Below, piece after piece: positions 1 through 6,536 of a DNA stretch of 9,277 nt (position 1 is its first letter; each line of letters begins with the position of its first letter). The position numbers and the translations under genes are program-made. Source of the stretch: Acidobacteriota bacterium (GTDB taxonomy: Bacteria; Acidobacteriota; Blastocatellia; Pyrinomonadales; Pyrinomonadaceae); assembly GCA_003222935.1 (NCBI GenBank), contig QHXL01000205.1, forward strand, positions 1-9,277, in the 5' to 3' direction. Below the pieces are notes generated by a model. That model was given only the letters and a program-made list of their open reading frames with translations, searched no databases and was not told the origin of the DNA.

Positions 1-441
1 GGCAGCCATGCGAAATTGCATCGCCACACTGGCGGTTGTCATTGGCAAATCAAACGCGTGCTCAAACTTGATCTCCTGTGCCTGGGTCAAGCCAAATGCG
101 CCGCTGATGTCAGCAAATGGCTCGCTTGCGAATACGATCGTCGCGGGTCGCACGGCTCTAATCTTTCCAACAAACTGAATGTCCTCGATTGCTTTGGCAA
201 ACAATTGGAGTCCGCCGCGATCTTGTTCGAGAAACCTAAGCCGAGGCCTGTCGATCTGACTATCCACCAGCAAACGTACAAGTCGTTCGTGGCCAAGGCA
301 GGGGGCAAAGGGAAGCTTACGCTCCGTGATGTAGAAAGTAGCATCAGCATCACTTAGCTTCTGGTCGTGCAGTCGGGTCACGTCCTTGAACGACGCATCG
401 CCCATCGCGGCATGGTATCGATCAATATTGAGAGTACCCAT
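1..441 (-). CDS. pncB: Nicotinate phosphoribosyltransferase-like protein, N-terminal part (runs off left edge)
   Basis: Reading the minus strand from the ATG at 441, the frame stays open for all 147 codons to the window edge, so the C-terminal part is missing. The product begins MGTLNIDRYHAAMG and contains a 'DATFYITERKLPF' stretch near residue 35. Near residues 90-115 it has 'FVGKIRAVRPATIVFASEPF', followed by an 'SGAFGLTQAQEIKFEHAF' segment. This matches the N-terminal layout of nicotinate phosphoribosyltransferases (xATFxxxxRxLP...G.I.AxxEGTxVFxxEP...EAQxxET). The family converts nicotinate and PRPP to nicotinate mononucleotide in NAD salvage. The start lies only 6 nt downstream of the pncA stop, with just a weak GGA-type site inside the pncA end, so translational coupling is likely. 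The usual 'LLTDLYxLTM' opening is poorly conserved and the catalytic half is out of view, so a divergent homologue is possible. Confidence 0.72.
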   Translation of the reverse strand, partial: MGTLNIDRYHAAMGDASFKDVTRLHDQKLSDADATFYITERKLPFAPCLGHERLVRLLVDSQIDRPRLRFLEQDRGGLQLFAKAIEDIQFVGKIRAVRPATIVFASEPFADISGAFGLTQAQEIKFEHAFDLPMTTASVAMQFRMAA

Positions 442-447
442 TGTGAG

Positions 448-1041
448 TCAGTCGATCCGCTTTCCACTCTTCATCAGACTTCTGCTGGTAACAATCTCAG
501 CCCCCGCCTCGCGCATTTCACTGATTGCTTTTTCGCCGTCGCCGGGATTTACGTTTACAGGTTTCATCGCGTCTGACACAGCTTTTACTTGAAAGCCTTC
601 GCTAAGCGCGCCGAGCACCGTGTTTTTGACACAGTAGTCTGTAGCAAGGCCGCCGACCAGGACCTCCTGTACGTTCGCTTCACGAAGCTGCCTGGCTAGA
701 TCGGTTTCGTCAAAAGCAGAGTAGCAATCAGTGTCGCCGAGGCCTTTTGAGATTATTTTTATTCGCGGATCGTCGGTGAGTTGCGGATGGAATTCTGCGC
801 CTGGAGTGTTTTGAACACAGTGTACGGGCCATGTTCCACCGTAGGCCTGGAAGTGTTTGGTCGTAGGCGGATGCCAATCGCGAGATTTGAAGACTGGGTC
901 GCCACGCTCAAGAAATTCATCGATCAGTTTGTTGAGCGGAGTTACTACTTCATCGCCATGGGCCACCGCGAGTGTGCCTCCCGGGCAGAAATCGTTCTGA
1001 ACATCGACAACGATTAGCGCTTGCTTTTTATCGCTTGCCAT
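448..1041 (-). CDS. pncA: Nicotinamidase (pyrazinamidase/isochorismatase-like fold)
   Basis: This 197-residue cytoplasmic hydrolase deamidates nicotinamide to nicotinate, the step before PncB in NAD salvage. The isochorismatase-like fold is clear. The catalytic triad is visible as Asp13 (in ALIVVDVQNDFCPGG), Lys99 (IISKG) and Cys137 (GGLATDYCV). Metal-ligand candidates are Asp55 and His57 in SRDWHP, plus His63 and His74 (WPVHC). Length is normal for the family. The ATG at 1041 is chosen because a repeated GGAG (AGCGGAGCGGAGAA) sits about 7 nt upstream and because it gives the full N-terminal strand. It is the first gene of a minus-strand pncA-pncB pair 6 nt apart. It is divergent from the isomerase gene, sharing a 256-bp intergenic region that carries the heptad repeats. 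Confidence 0.95.
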   Translation of the reverse strand: MASDKKQALIVVDVQNDFCPGGTLAVAHGDEVVTPLNKLIDEFLERGDPVFKSRDWHPPTTKHFQAYGGTWPVHCVQNTPGAEFHPQLTDDPRIKIISKGLGDTDCYSAFDETDLARQLREANVQEVLVGGLATDYCVKNTVLGALSEGFQVKAVSDAMKPVNVNPGDGEKAISEMREAGAEIVTSRSLMKSGKRID

Positions 1042-1114
1042 TTCTCCGCTCCGCTGGTTGATTGCTTGTCAGCAACTCTAGCCTAAAGCTTGACGAAGAC
1101 AAAGCGTGCCACTT

Positions 1115-1244
1115 GCAGATTTCAGATTTCAGATTAAAGATTTTAGATTATGCGTTGGGTTTCGCAGACGCTCGGTTCCGCGGTCAAACTTTAGATTCCC
1201 AGCACTCAAAATCTGAAATCTACAATCTGAAATCTGCAATCTTA
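1115..1244. repeat. Two inverted arrays of a 7-bp repeat (NNAGATT) between pncA and pgi
   Basis: The left array, 1115-1149, is five head-to-tail heptads: GCAGATT, TCAGATT, TCAGATT, AAAGATT, TTAGATT. The right array, 1210-1244, is five heptads in the opposite orientation: AATCTGA, AATCTAC, AATCTGA, AATCTGC, AATCTTA. One isolated TTAGATT lies between them at 1191-1197. The first two left units (GCAGATT TCAGATT) are the exact reverse complement of right units 4 and 3 (1224-1237), so a long-armed hairpin could form. Similar heptanucleotide tandem repeats (STRR-type) are known in other bacteria. Whether these act as a binding-site array, a transcript hairpin or neutral satellite cannot be told from sequence. 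Confidence 0.85.
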
Positions 1245-1297
1245 AACGTCGGTGCTAAACTGGATCCCAAATCAATTCCACTGGGAGGGCAGCCAAC

Positions 1298-2993
1298 ATG
1301 AATCGCATGGAGTGTCGACTCGGACCGTTTAATGAGCGAGTGAGTACGGCAATCGAAGAGGCCGCCGAGTCTTTGGACCAACGACGAAGCCGGTCAAAAA
1401 ATTATCAAGAACTCTCTGGGTTGGCTCACTGTTCCAGACGAAATGATTGGCGTCGTTAATGAACTCTCCGAATATGCCGAGGCTGTTCGAGGTCGCGGCT
1501 TTCAGACGGTGATGGTCTGTGGCATGGGGGGCTCGTCGTTGTGCCCTGAAGTACTTGGCAAAACCTTCGGAAGACAAAACGGTTTTCCGCAATTGTTAGT
1601 ACTCGATTCAACCGATCCCGATGTTCTCAATGACCTCTTGGAGAAGGTCGAACTCGAGAAGTGTCTATTCGTCATCGCCTCAAAGTCAGGATCGACAACC
1701 GAGCCGAATACTTTTTACAAGTTCTGGTACGACCAAATCAGCAAAAGAGTCGCGACTCCTGGTGAGAATTTCATCGCCATCACCGATCCCGGTTCACCAT
1801 TGGTTGAAACTGCGGCGGCACTAGGTTTCCAACGTACCTTCCTGAACCAGGCTGACATCGGCGGGCGTTACTCGGCCCTTTCTTATTTTGGAATGTTCCC
1901 TGCGGCGCTAATGGGAATTGACCTCAAGCAATTTCTTTCGCGCGCAAAAGAAGCTGAACAGTTGTGTTCTGCGGTTATGCCGCCGGGTAAGAATGAAGCT
2001 TTGCAGTTGGGTATCACCATCGGTGAGTGCGCGCTGGCGGGGCGCGACAAATTAACGCTCGTCACTGACGATCGTATAGCGACGCTTGGGTTGTGGATCG
2101 AACAACTGGTTGCCGAGAGCACCGGAAAGCAAGGGAAGGGAATCCTGCCTGTGGCATCCGAACCTTTAGGCGACCCGGGCGACTATTCGGATGATCGCTT
2201 CTTTATTTCTATCTCGATTGGCCCGCAATCTGAAGCAGTAAAGAAACAGCTGAATACTCTGGTGGAAGCCGGACATCCGGTAGCAGTCCGCGAACTCGAT
2301 GATGTTTATGATTTGAGCGCAGAGTTTTTTTTCTGGGAGTTTGCGACGGCGTGTGCGGGGTGGCGTTTGGGGATAAATCCTTTCGACCAACCAAACGTGC
2401 AGGAAGCGAAAGATGCGACTAAAGAACTTCTAAAGACTTTCGTCGACCACGGCAAACTTCCCGAACAAGACGTCCTTGTAGCTGACGACTTGATTACGAT
2501 CTATGCAAGCGAGAGCGAGAAGCTTAGCGACGCATCCACTCTCGATGCCGTGCGCGCTCTTTTAGCAACAATCAAACGCGGCGACTACGTGGCACTGCTT
2601 AGCTACGTTGAAGAAACGTCGACTACTGACGTTGAGTTGCAAACGATCAGGTTGATGCTGAGAGATGCGACGAAGTGTGCAACGACGGTTGGCTACGGCC
2701 CACGCTATTTGCATTCAACGGGTCAACTCCATAAGGGCGGACCCGACTCAGGAGTGTTTATCCAAATAACTGGAAACGATCTTGTGGATTTTGCAGTTCC
2801 TGGTGAGTCGTACACGTTCAGCATTCTGAAACACGCACAGGATCTTGGTGATTTTCGTGCGTTGTCGAGTCGAAAGCGGCGAGCTATTCGTGTCGATTTA
2901 GGAAATGACACCGCTGCCGGACTGGCAAGATTGAAAGAATTGATAAAGGAAGGAATCGTTGGGCTCGGCGCTGTAGCTGGGGGAGCGAGTTAA
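1298..2993 (+). CDS. pgi: Glucose-6-phosphate isomerase, like the isomerase half of transaldolase/isomerase fusions; frame change near 5' end
   Basis: The enzyme interconverts glucose-6-phosphate and fructose-6-phosphate in the cytoplasm (glycolysis/gluconeogenesis). In the main frame, open from the ATG at 1443 (516 codons to the TAA), GMGGSS lies at residues 27-32 and SKSGSTTEPN at 80-89. GGRYSALS follows at 140-147, ESTGKQGKG near 225-233, NPFDQPNVQEAK at 312-323 and HSTGQLHKGG at 424-433. The C-terminal RLMLRDATKCATT...GYGPRYLHSTGQLHKGG style resembles the bifunctional transaldolase/isomerase family, but no transaldolase domain precedes it. The likely true start is the ATG at 1298, 9 nt after GGGAGG (1283-1288). 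That frame reads MNRMECRLGPFNERVSTAIEEAAESL, then must shift near 1370-1380 to LWTNDEAGQKIIKNSLGWLTV to join the main frame. Upstream of 1344 the main frame is closed by TGA (1341-1343). So one base is extra or two are missing, by mutation or sequencing error. If it is not an error, the protein could start at 1443 and lack about 45 residues. Confidence 0.9.
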
Positions 2994-3468
2994 TAGTCGC
3001 AACTAGTTACGACGAATCATCGGGTTACCTGTACGGAGATTTAGGCCACGAGATTCTGCGGTTACCGTAAGATTCCACCACGAGGTTCCAAATCACGAAA
3101 CGGGCACCCAGCGTCTAAGCTGTCCGTTATAGTACGTACCTCACTTCACAGATTCCGCGTGGCCGGATCCACCTGCCACAAAATTCCGCATTAGGTTACG
3201 GGCGTGATGAGGCCGGAGTCCACTTACGTCAACTTAACCGCGAATACACTCATCCAGCGTCATCCTGACTGCTTCCAACTCGTACAGTTTCTAGCCCGCG
3301 CGGACAATTGTCGTACAATTCTGGAAACCTAAACTTAATCTCAATCTACTAAACTTACGAGACATCCCCCATATGAGCCACCTCACCTTAAGGCATAAGA
3401 TTTGCCGTTGATTGCGGGAATCCACTTGCATTCAAACCCCTGCCACTCTGGAGGAGGAATCGGTCGCC
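2994..3468. other. Gene-free stretch between pgi and the mreB-like gene
   Basis: No open frame of meaningful length and no RNA gene that I recognise. Directly after the isomerase stop is a near-perfect palindrome, GTCGCAACTAGTTACGAC (2996-3013, one mismatched pair), without a T-run. Short words recur: GGTTACC at 3023 and 3060, CCACGAG at 3046 and 3078, AGATTCC at 3070 and 3150. These do not form a regular array. The distal end should contain the promoter and leader of the mreB-like gene. A perfect Shine-Dalgarno, GGAGGAGG (3450-3457), lies 11 nt before its ATG. Confidence 0.6.
3303..3319 (+). promoter_or_regulatory. Possible promoter/operator: perfect 10-bp palindrome next to a TACAAT box
   Basis: GACAATTGTC (3303-3312) is a perfect palindrome, followed one base later by TACAAT (3314-3319), a plausible -10 hexamer. 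No good -35 hexamer lies 17 bp upstream, so an activator or another sigma factor would be needed. It is about 150 nt ahead of the mreB-like start. This is a sequence-pattern inference only. Confidence 0.25.
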
Positions 3469-4533
3469 ATGAACTTTATAGATAAGTTTTTCAAGCACGA
3501 ATTGGCTATTGACCTGGGGACAGTCAACACACTGGTATTTGATCCGGCCCGGGGCATCCTACTTAACCAGCCTTCTGTCATAGCGATAGATCGATACGAT
3601 GGTGAAGTCGTATCAGTCGGGCACGAGGCACTAAAACTCCTCGGACGCGAGCCACGTGGTATTGAGGTGCATCGTCCCATTCGGTCCGGGACGATTTTCA
3701 ATTTTGAAGTGACTCAAAAAATGATGAGATCGTTTCTCAATAGCGTCACCGATGGCTACCGCAGAGGACACTTCGTTGTAGGCATTCCGGGATCTGCGAC
3801 GGCCGTCGAGCAACGCTCGGTTCGAGACGCTGCCCGCGATGCGGGTGGTCGTAGGATCGATCTCGTTGACGAAGGACTTGCTGCGGGACTCGGAGCGGGA
3901 CTGAGTTTTGACGACGAACGTGCACACCTTGTCGTCGATGTAGGTGGTGGCACAACGAACATTGCGATTATCGCGTCGGGAGGAGTGGTGGCATCCACTA
4001 GCTTGCCCGCTGCGGGAAATGCGATGGATGAAAGCATTCGCGACTACGTTCGTTCCAGGCATTGCATACACATCGGTGAATACAGTGCTGAAGCGATCAA
4101 GAAAGAACTTGGCACGGTTGTCGAGGTTGAAGGTGCGCCCAATGAAATGGAGGTCGTCGGAAAACTTCTAGTGGACGGATCGGCGGCGGCGATAAAGATT
4201 AGCGCCGAGGAAGTTCGTGAAGCATTGGAACCAATTCTTTCTGAGATTGTTGCCGGTGTAAGAAGGATTATCGAGGAAGCACAACCTGAGGCTGTAGCTG
4301 ATATTTATTATTCAGGCGTGGTCCTTACTGGCGGCGGGTCGCTCCTGAAAGGCATGAAGGAACGGCTGCAGAATGAAATGAAGTTGCACGTTAGTGTGCC
4401 GGAGGATCCAATTACAACGGTAGTGGTTGGAGTCGGCAGTTTACTTTCGCGACCCGATAAGCTTCATCGATGTTCAATCAGACAGAACCTTCCGGTTTGG
4501 CAGGCTTCGGAAGAGCTGGTTGTCAGTTGGTAG
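3469..4533 (+). CDS. mreB: MreB-like bacterial actin, divergent paralogue
   Basis: This is a 354-residue actin-fold ATPase of the MreB/Mbl type. Family members polymerise under the membrane and guide cell-wall synthesis. Seen: the N-terminal MNFIDKFFKH could be an amphipathic membrane-binding helix. Phosphate-1 motif DLGTVNTLVF is at residues 15-24, the VGIPGSATAVEQRSVRDAARDAGG segment at about 104-127, and phosphate-2 motif VDVGGGTTNIAII at about 156-168. MDESIRDYVR begins at 185, and the adenosine motif LTGGGSLLKG lies near residue 300. Differences from the consensus: VEEPMAAAIG becomes VDEGLAAGLG (residues 133-142), and GGGTTEVAVI becomes GGGTTNIAII. Start choice: the ATG at 3469 has GGAGGAGG 11 nt upstream. 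The frame is open upstream to a TTG at 3412, but those residues do not look MreB-like. mreC, mreD, pbp2 and rodA are absent on either side, so this is probably an accessory copy rather than the shape-operon gene. Confidence 0.9.
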   Translation: MNFIDKFFKHELAIDLGTVNTLVFDPARGILLNQPSVIAIDRYDGEVVSVGHEALKLLGREPRGIEVHRPIRSGTIFNFEVTQKMMRSFLNSVTDGYRRGHFVVGIPGSATAVEQRSVRDAARDAGGRRIDLVDEGLAAGLGAGLSFDDERAHLVVDVGGGTTNIAIIASGGVVASTSLPAAGNAMDESIRDYVRSRHCIHIGEYSAEAIKKELGTVVEVEGAPNEMEVVGKLLVDGSAAAIKISAEEVREALEPILSEIVAGVRRIIEEAQPEAVADIYYSGVVLTGGGSLLKGMKERLQNEMKLHVSVPEDPITTVVVGVGSLLSRPDKLHRCSIRQNLPVWQASEELVVSW

Positions 4534-4552
4534 CTCTACAAGAACTTTAAAG

Positions 4553-4594
4553 AACAATCAGGGCGGCGACGCTGAGTTCGCCGCCCTGATTGTT
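4553..4594. terminator. Strong hairpin terminator shared by two convergent genes
   Basis: The 17-bp arms (4553-4569 and 4578-4594) are perfectly complementary: AACAATCAGGGCGGCGA pairs with TCGCCGCCCTGATTGTT around an 8-nt loop. It lies 19 nt after the mreB-like stop (plus strand). It also lies 4 nt after the stop of the 40-residue membrane protein on the minus strand. The outer arms are A/T-rich, giving a U-rich 3' side in both directions (GATTGTTTCT on plus, GATTGTTCTTT on minus). It can plausibly act as a bidirectional intrinsic terminator. Confidence 0.85.
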
Positions 4595-4598
4595 TCTG

Positions 4599-4721
4599 CT
4601 AGCACCTCACATAACCGAGTAGCCAAAACACGATAATAAAGATCAGGATAGTGGAAATACATCCACCACCGAATTTCCACGCAGCTGCACCAGCCAAAAG
4701 TCCTCGTAGTGGTCCTTGCAT
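4599..4721 (-). CDS. 40-residue single-span membrane protein of unknown function
   Basis: Minus strand, ATG at 4721 to TAG at 4599-4601. The start is well supported: GAGGAG (minus strand; CTCCTC at 4726-4731 on plus) ends 4 nt upstream within CGAGAGGAGAGAT. The product starts MQGPLRGLLAGAAAWKFGG. Residues 1-17 are weakly basic with a small-residue patch (LLAGAAAWKF). A glycine run GGG (18-20) follows, then a strongly hydrophobic segment of about 18 residues (CISTILIFIIVFWLLGYV), ending RC. This predicts one transmembrane helix at about 21-38. I do not assign a function. Similar 'AWKFGGG...ILIFIIVxWLLG' micro-proteins appear, from memory, in soil bacteria. It follows the topoisomerase gene on the same strand after 117 nt and is closed by the hairpin at 4553-4594. 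Confidence 0.72.
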   Translation of the reverse strand: MQGPLRGLLAGAAAWKFGGGCISTILIFIIVFWLLGYVRC

Positions 4722-4838
4722 ATCTCTCCTCTCGTACCGTTATCGCACGTTCTTCGCTGTCGAGAAGGCTTTTGGCAAGCTCGGTGCCAAGAATTGAACC
4801 AACGACCCGTCCTGACTTGTGCTAATTGAAGGGATTGA

Positions 4839-5852
4839 CTAAGCGGTTTGCTTTAGAAATCTAACCAACGCTTTTTCCGCTTTGTGAAGTCCTTTGCCTC
4901 GAAACTTCAAATACGCATCCAGCGTCATTACACATTTGTCGACAACTTTGCCGCGTTCAAACGCGTCCAGAATTGCCGGACAAATATATGAACCGCGACA
5001 AACTGCTGGAGTATTGCCCAGGGCTTCGGACGTCTCCTTAATAGCGGCTACGACCTTTCTCTTTCGGGCTGTTGGCGTATCCTCTGCGTCAGCTCCCACT
5101 CGTGCGAGAGCACAGGCGCATACCAAAGTTCCAGCCCATGTCCGAAAATCTTTGGCACTAAAACTGTCGCCCATGATCTCCTTGATGTACTGATTGATGT
5201 GACGACTTGTTATGTCGACAAGGGCGCCATTCTCGTTTTCAAATTGAAAGACACGCCATCCCGGTTTTTTTAAGAGAGTTCGTACCACCTTTGCTACTCG
5301 ACGATCTTTCAACTCTCTCTGCTGGCGAACGCCCGACTTACCAGGAAAATCAAAGTGAACCGTGTCTCCTCTTACATGCACGTGTTTCTTGCGCAACGTC
5401 GCGATGCCAAAGCTTCCATTTTCACTCGCATATACCTCACTTCCAGGCCTCATGAAACAACTCGAAAGAATGCGTAGAACAGAGCTCAACATCCTTTCGC
5501 GAGTAAGTCCGGGTTGCTGTAAGTGTTTGGCTGTGGCCACTCTCATGGCCGGCAACGACTCGGCAAACTTGATCAATCTCCGAAACTTTTTAGCGTCTTG
5601 AACCCGCGTGTGATTGGCGTGATACAGGTATTGCCAGCGACCGGCTGCGTCTTGTCCAACGGCTTGTAATCGTCCTGAAGCTGCCGGGTTGATGGCCACG
5701 TCAGTCCATGCCGGCGGGATTCTGAGTAGTTTGATTCTATCCAGATCAGATTTTGTAACTCGTCCGCCGTTAAGACTCTGATAACGGAAACCGCGATTTG
5801 GCTTTCCCAACCGCCTGATGCCCGTTGTTTGTAACCGCTGGAGATTTGTCAT
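4839..5852 (-). CDS. DNA topoisomerase IB (poxvirus/bacterial type)
   Basis: This 337-residue enzyme should relax supercoils by a 3'-phosphotyrosyl nick-and-rotate mechanism without ATP. The N-terminal domain (residues about 1-95) contains GFRYQSLNGGRVTKSDLDRIKLLRIPPAW and the RWQYLYH motif. The catalytic domain follows. Active-site residues are identifiable: Arg135 in FMRPGSEVYASENGSFG, Lys172 in FPGKSG, Arg237 in AKDFRTW and nucleophile Tyr289 in AVCRGSYICP. The vaccinia His265 position appears to be Asn280 (LGNTPAVCR), as in several bacterial members. Length is typical. The ATG at 5852 has no clear Shine-Dalgarno; a TAGAAT box (minus strand, 5867-5862) lies about 10 nt upstream, so a very short leader is possible. 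It is divergent from the zinc-ribbon gene (82 nt between starts). No recombinase or mobile-element genes are adjacent, so a housekeeping or DNA-repair accessory role is more likely than phage origin. Confidence 0.93.
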   Translation of the reverse strand: MTNLQRLQTTGIRRLGKPNRGFRYQSLNGGRVTKSDLDRIKLLRIPPAWTDVAINPAASGRLQAVGQDAAGRWQYLYHANHTRVQDAKKFRRLIKFAESLPAMRVATAKHLQQPGLTRERMLSSVLRILSSCFMRPGSEVYASENGSFGIATLRKKHVHVRGDTVHFDFPGKSGVRQQRELKDRRVAKVVRTLLKKPGWRVFQFENENGALVDITSRHINQYIKEIMGDSFSAKDFRTWAGTLVCACALARVGADAEDTPTARKRKVVAAIKETSEALGNTPAVCRGSYICPAILDAFERGKVVDKCVMTLDAYLKFRGKGLHKAEKALVRFLKQTA

Positions 5853-5934
5853 GAAGAATTCATTCTAAGGAACACAAGTTGTCTGTAAGTTTTTTGGATA
5901 CTCACACAAATAAGGTCAGTTGGAAGGTAATTTT

Positions 5935-6138
5935 TTGAGTAACAAGATCAATTTCGCCAAGAACGATTCCGGGTTTCCAGTAGTTTGCTCCTGGTGTGGC
6001 ACACTCATCCGATCCAATGCGAGCTCGAGAAGTGAACAGATGTGCTTGATATGTCATGCGCGTATGCTGAACGACTATTTTCATAACCTTAGAAAAAGAA
6101 GCGACGAGAAACGAGAAACGTCTCGTCGCCGCTTCTAA
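5935..6138 (+). CDS. Small four-cysteine zinc-ribbon protein of unknown function
   Basis: A 67-residue product from the TTG at 5935, chosen because GGAAGG (5922-5927) sits 7 nt upstream. A more distal TTG at 5920 would add five residues. Two CxxC knuckles are seen: CSWC (residues 18-21) followed by G, and CLIC (37-40) followed by HARMLNDYF. This is a compact zinc-binding unit, presumably structural. After it comes a strongly basic tail (RKRSDEKRETSRRRF) that might contact nucleic acid. No named family is assigned. The DNA encoding the tail doubles as a minus-strand terminator hairpin (6092-6135), which may explain its composition. It converges on the 65-residue gene at 6161-6358, with 22 bp between the stop codons. 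Confidence 0.72.
   Translation: MSNKINFAKNDSGFPVVCSWCGTLIRSNASSRSEQMCLICHARMLNDYFHNLRKRSDEKRETSRRRF
6092..6135 (-). terminator. Intrinsic terminator of the 65-residue gene, embedded in the convergent gene's coding end
   Basis: On the minus strand the 5' arm is GAAGCGGCGACGAGA (6135-6121) and the 3' arm is TCTCGTCGCTTC (6109-6098). They pair with a 3-nt bulge (5 + 7 bp) around an 11-nt loop. A T-tract (TTTTTCT, 6097-6091) follows immediately. The plus strand has no T-run after the hairpin, so termination is expected only for minus-strand transcripts. It starts about 25 nt downstream of the 6161 stop. Confidence 0.75.
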
Positions 6139-6160
6139 ATAATGCCGATTTAGTCTCTCG

Positions 6161-6358
6161 CTACCTCTGTTTTTGATCGCCCCGATCGCCTTGACCAGGT
6201 GGCACTTTTGTTTTTGCTGATTGCTTCCGGTCTTGCGCGAGCGACCGCCCAACGTCAGCGACCTCGTCGAACTGCCCTTTCTCATCACGTCGCACAAAGC
6301 GCTTGTCACGTCCAGTATCAATCAATTCTCTATGACTCTTACTTTTCTTCTCCGCCAT
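6161..6358 (-). CDS. 65-residue hydrophilic conserved-type protein, function unknown
   Basis: ATG at 6358 has a perfect AGGAGG (minus strand; CCTCCT at 6364-6369 on plus) with a 5-nt spacer; the stop is TAG at 6161-6163. The product begins MAEKKSKSHRELIDTGRDKR. It then runs FVRRDEKGQFDEVADVGRSL and ends with a Gln/Gly/Arg/Asp-rich tail (VPPGQGDRGDQKQR). It is highly charged, lacks cysteine and hydrophobic segments, and is probably soluble and largely flexible. I recall similar small proteins with 'ELIDTGTDKRFVRRD...GQF...DVGRSL' as uncharacterised conserved proteins in several phyla, but know of no assigned activity. It faces away from the Lys/Gly-rich protein gene across a 234-bp divergent region and ends in its own terminator. 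Confidence 0.8.
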   Translation of the reverse strand: MAEKKSKSHRELIDTGRDKRFVRRDEKGQFDEVADVGRSLAQDRKQSAKTKVPPGQGDRGDQKQR

Positions 6359-6536
6359 GGTTGCCTCCTCAATGTGTAGTTTTCCTATACAGCTACGGCG
6401 TCCAGTTGTTTAGTTCCCGACCACTAAACCCGCTTAATCTCGCAGTTCTAACAAGTGGCAACCACGGTGCCAGCGCGTTTCCAAAGCAACTTCTGCAAAA
6501 CTTAAATGAGGGCGCGCCGTTTGCAGTGACGATCTC

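Noticed and set aside
16..357. Plus-strand 113-codon open frame
   Set aside because: It lies antisense to the pncB-like frame, has no ribosome site and no recognisable composition; the minus-strand frame carries the family motifs.
1365..1385. Programmed +1 frameshift in pgi, as in prfB (CTTTG context)
   Set aside because: No in-frame stop or rare codon at the shift point and no internal Shine-Dalgarno at the right distance; an error or mutation is simpler.
3631..4071. Minus-strand 146-codon open frame inside the mreB-like gene
   Set aside because: A shadow of the actin gene; Ser/Arg-rich composition and no start signal.
4772..4815. tRNA-like 3' end (GGTTCAATTC on the minus strand beside a TTGGCA/TGCCAA hairpin)
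   Set aside because: The T-arm stem does not pair and no D-arm, anticodon arm or acceptor stem can be built around it; it could at most be a degraded remnant. The hairpin lacks a T-run, so it is not called a terminator either.
3251..4928. CATCCAGCGTCAT occurs at 3251 and again at 4916
   Set aside because: A single 13-bp match, one copy lying in the topoisomerase codons for MTLDA; no flanking similarity, so treated as chance.
4839..5852. Mobile-element or tyrosine-recombinase origin for the tyrosine-bearing enzyme
   Set aside because: Motif order and spacing (R, K, R, N, Y with SYICP) are those of topoisomerase IB, and no attachment repeats or integrase neighbours are present.
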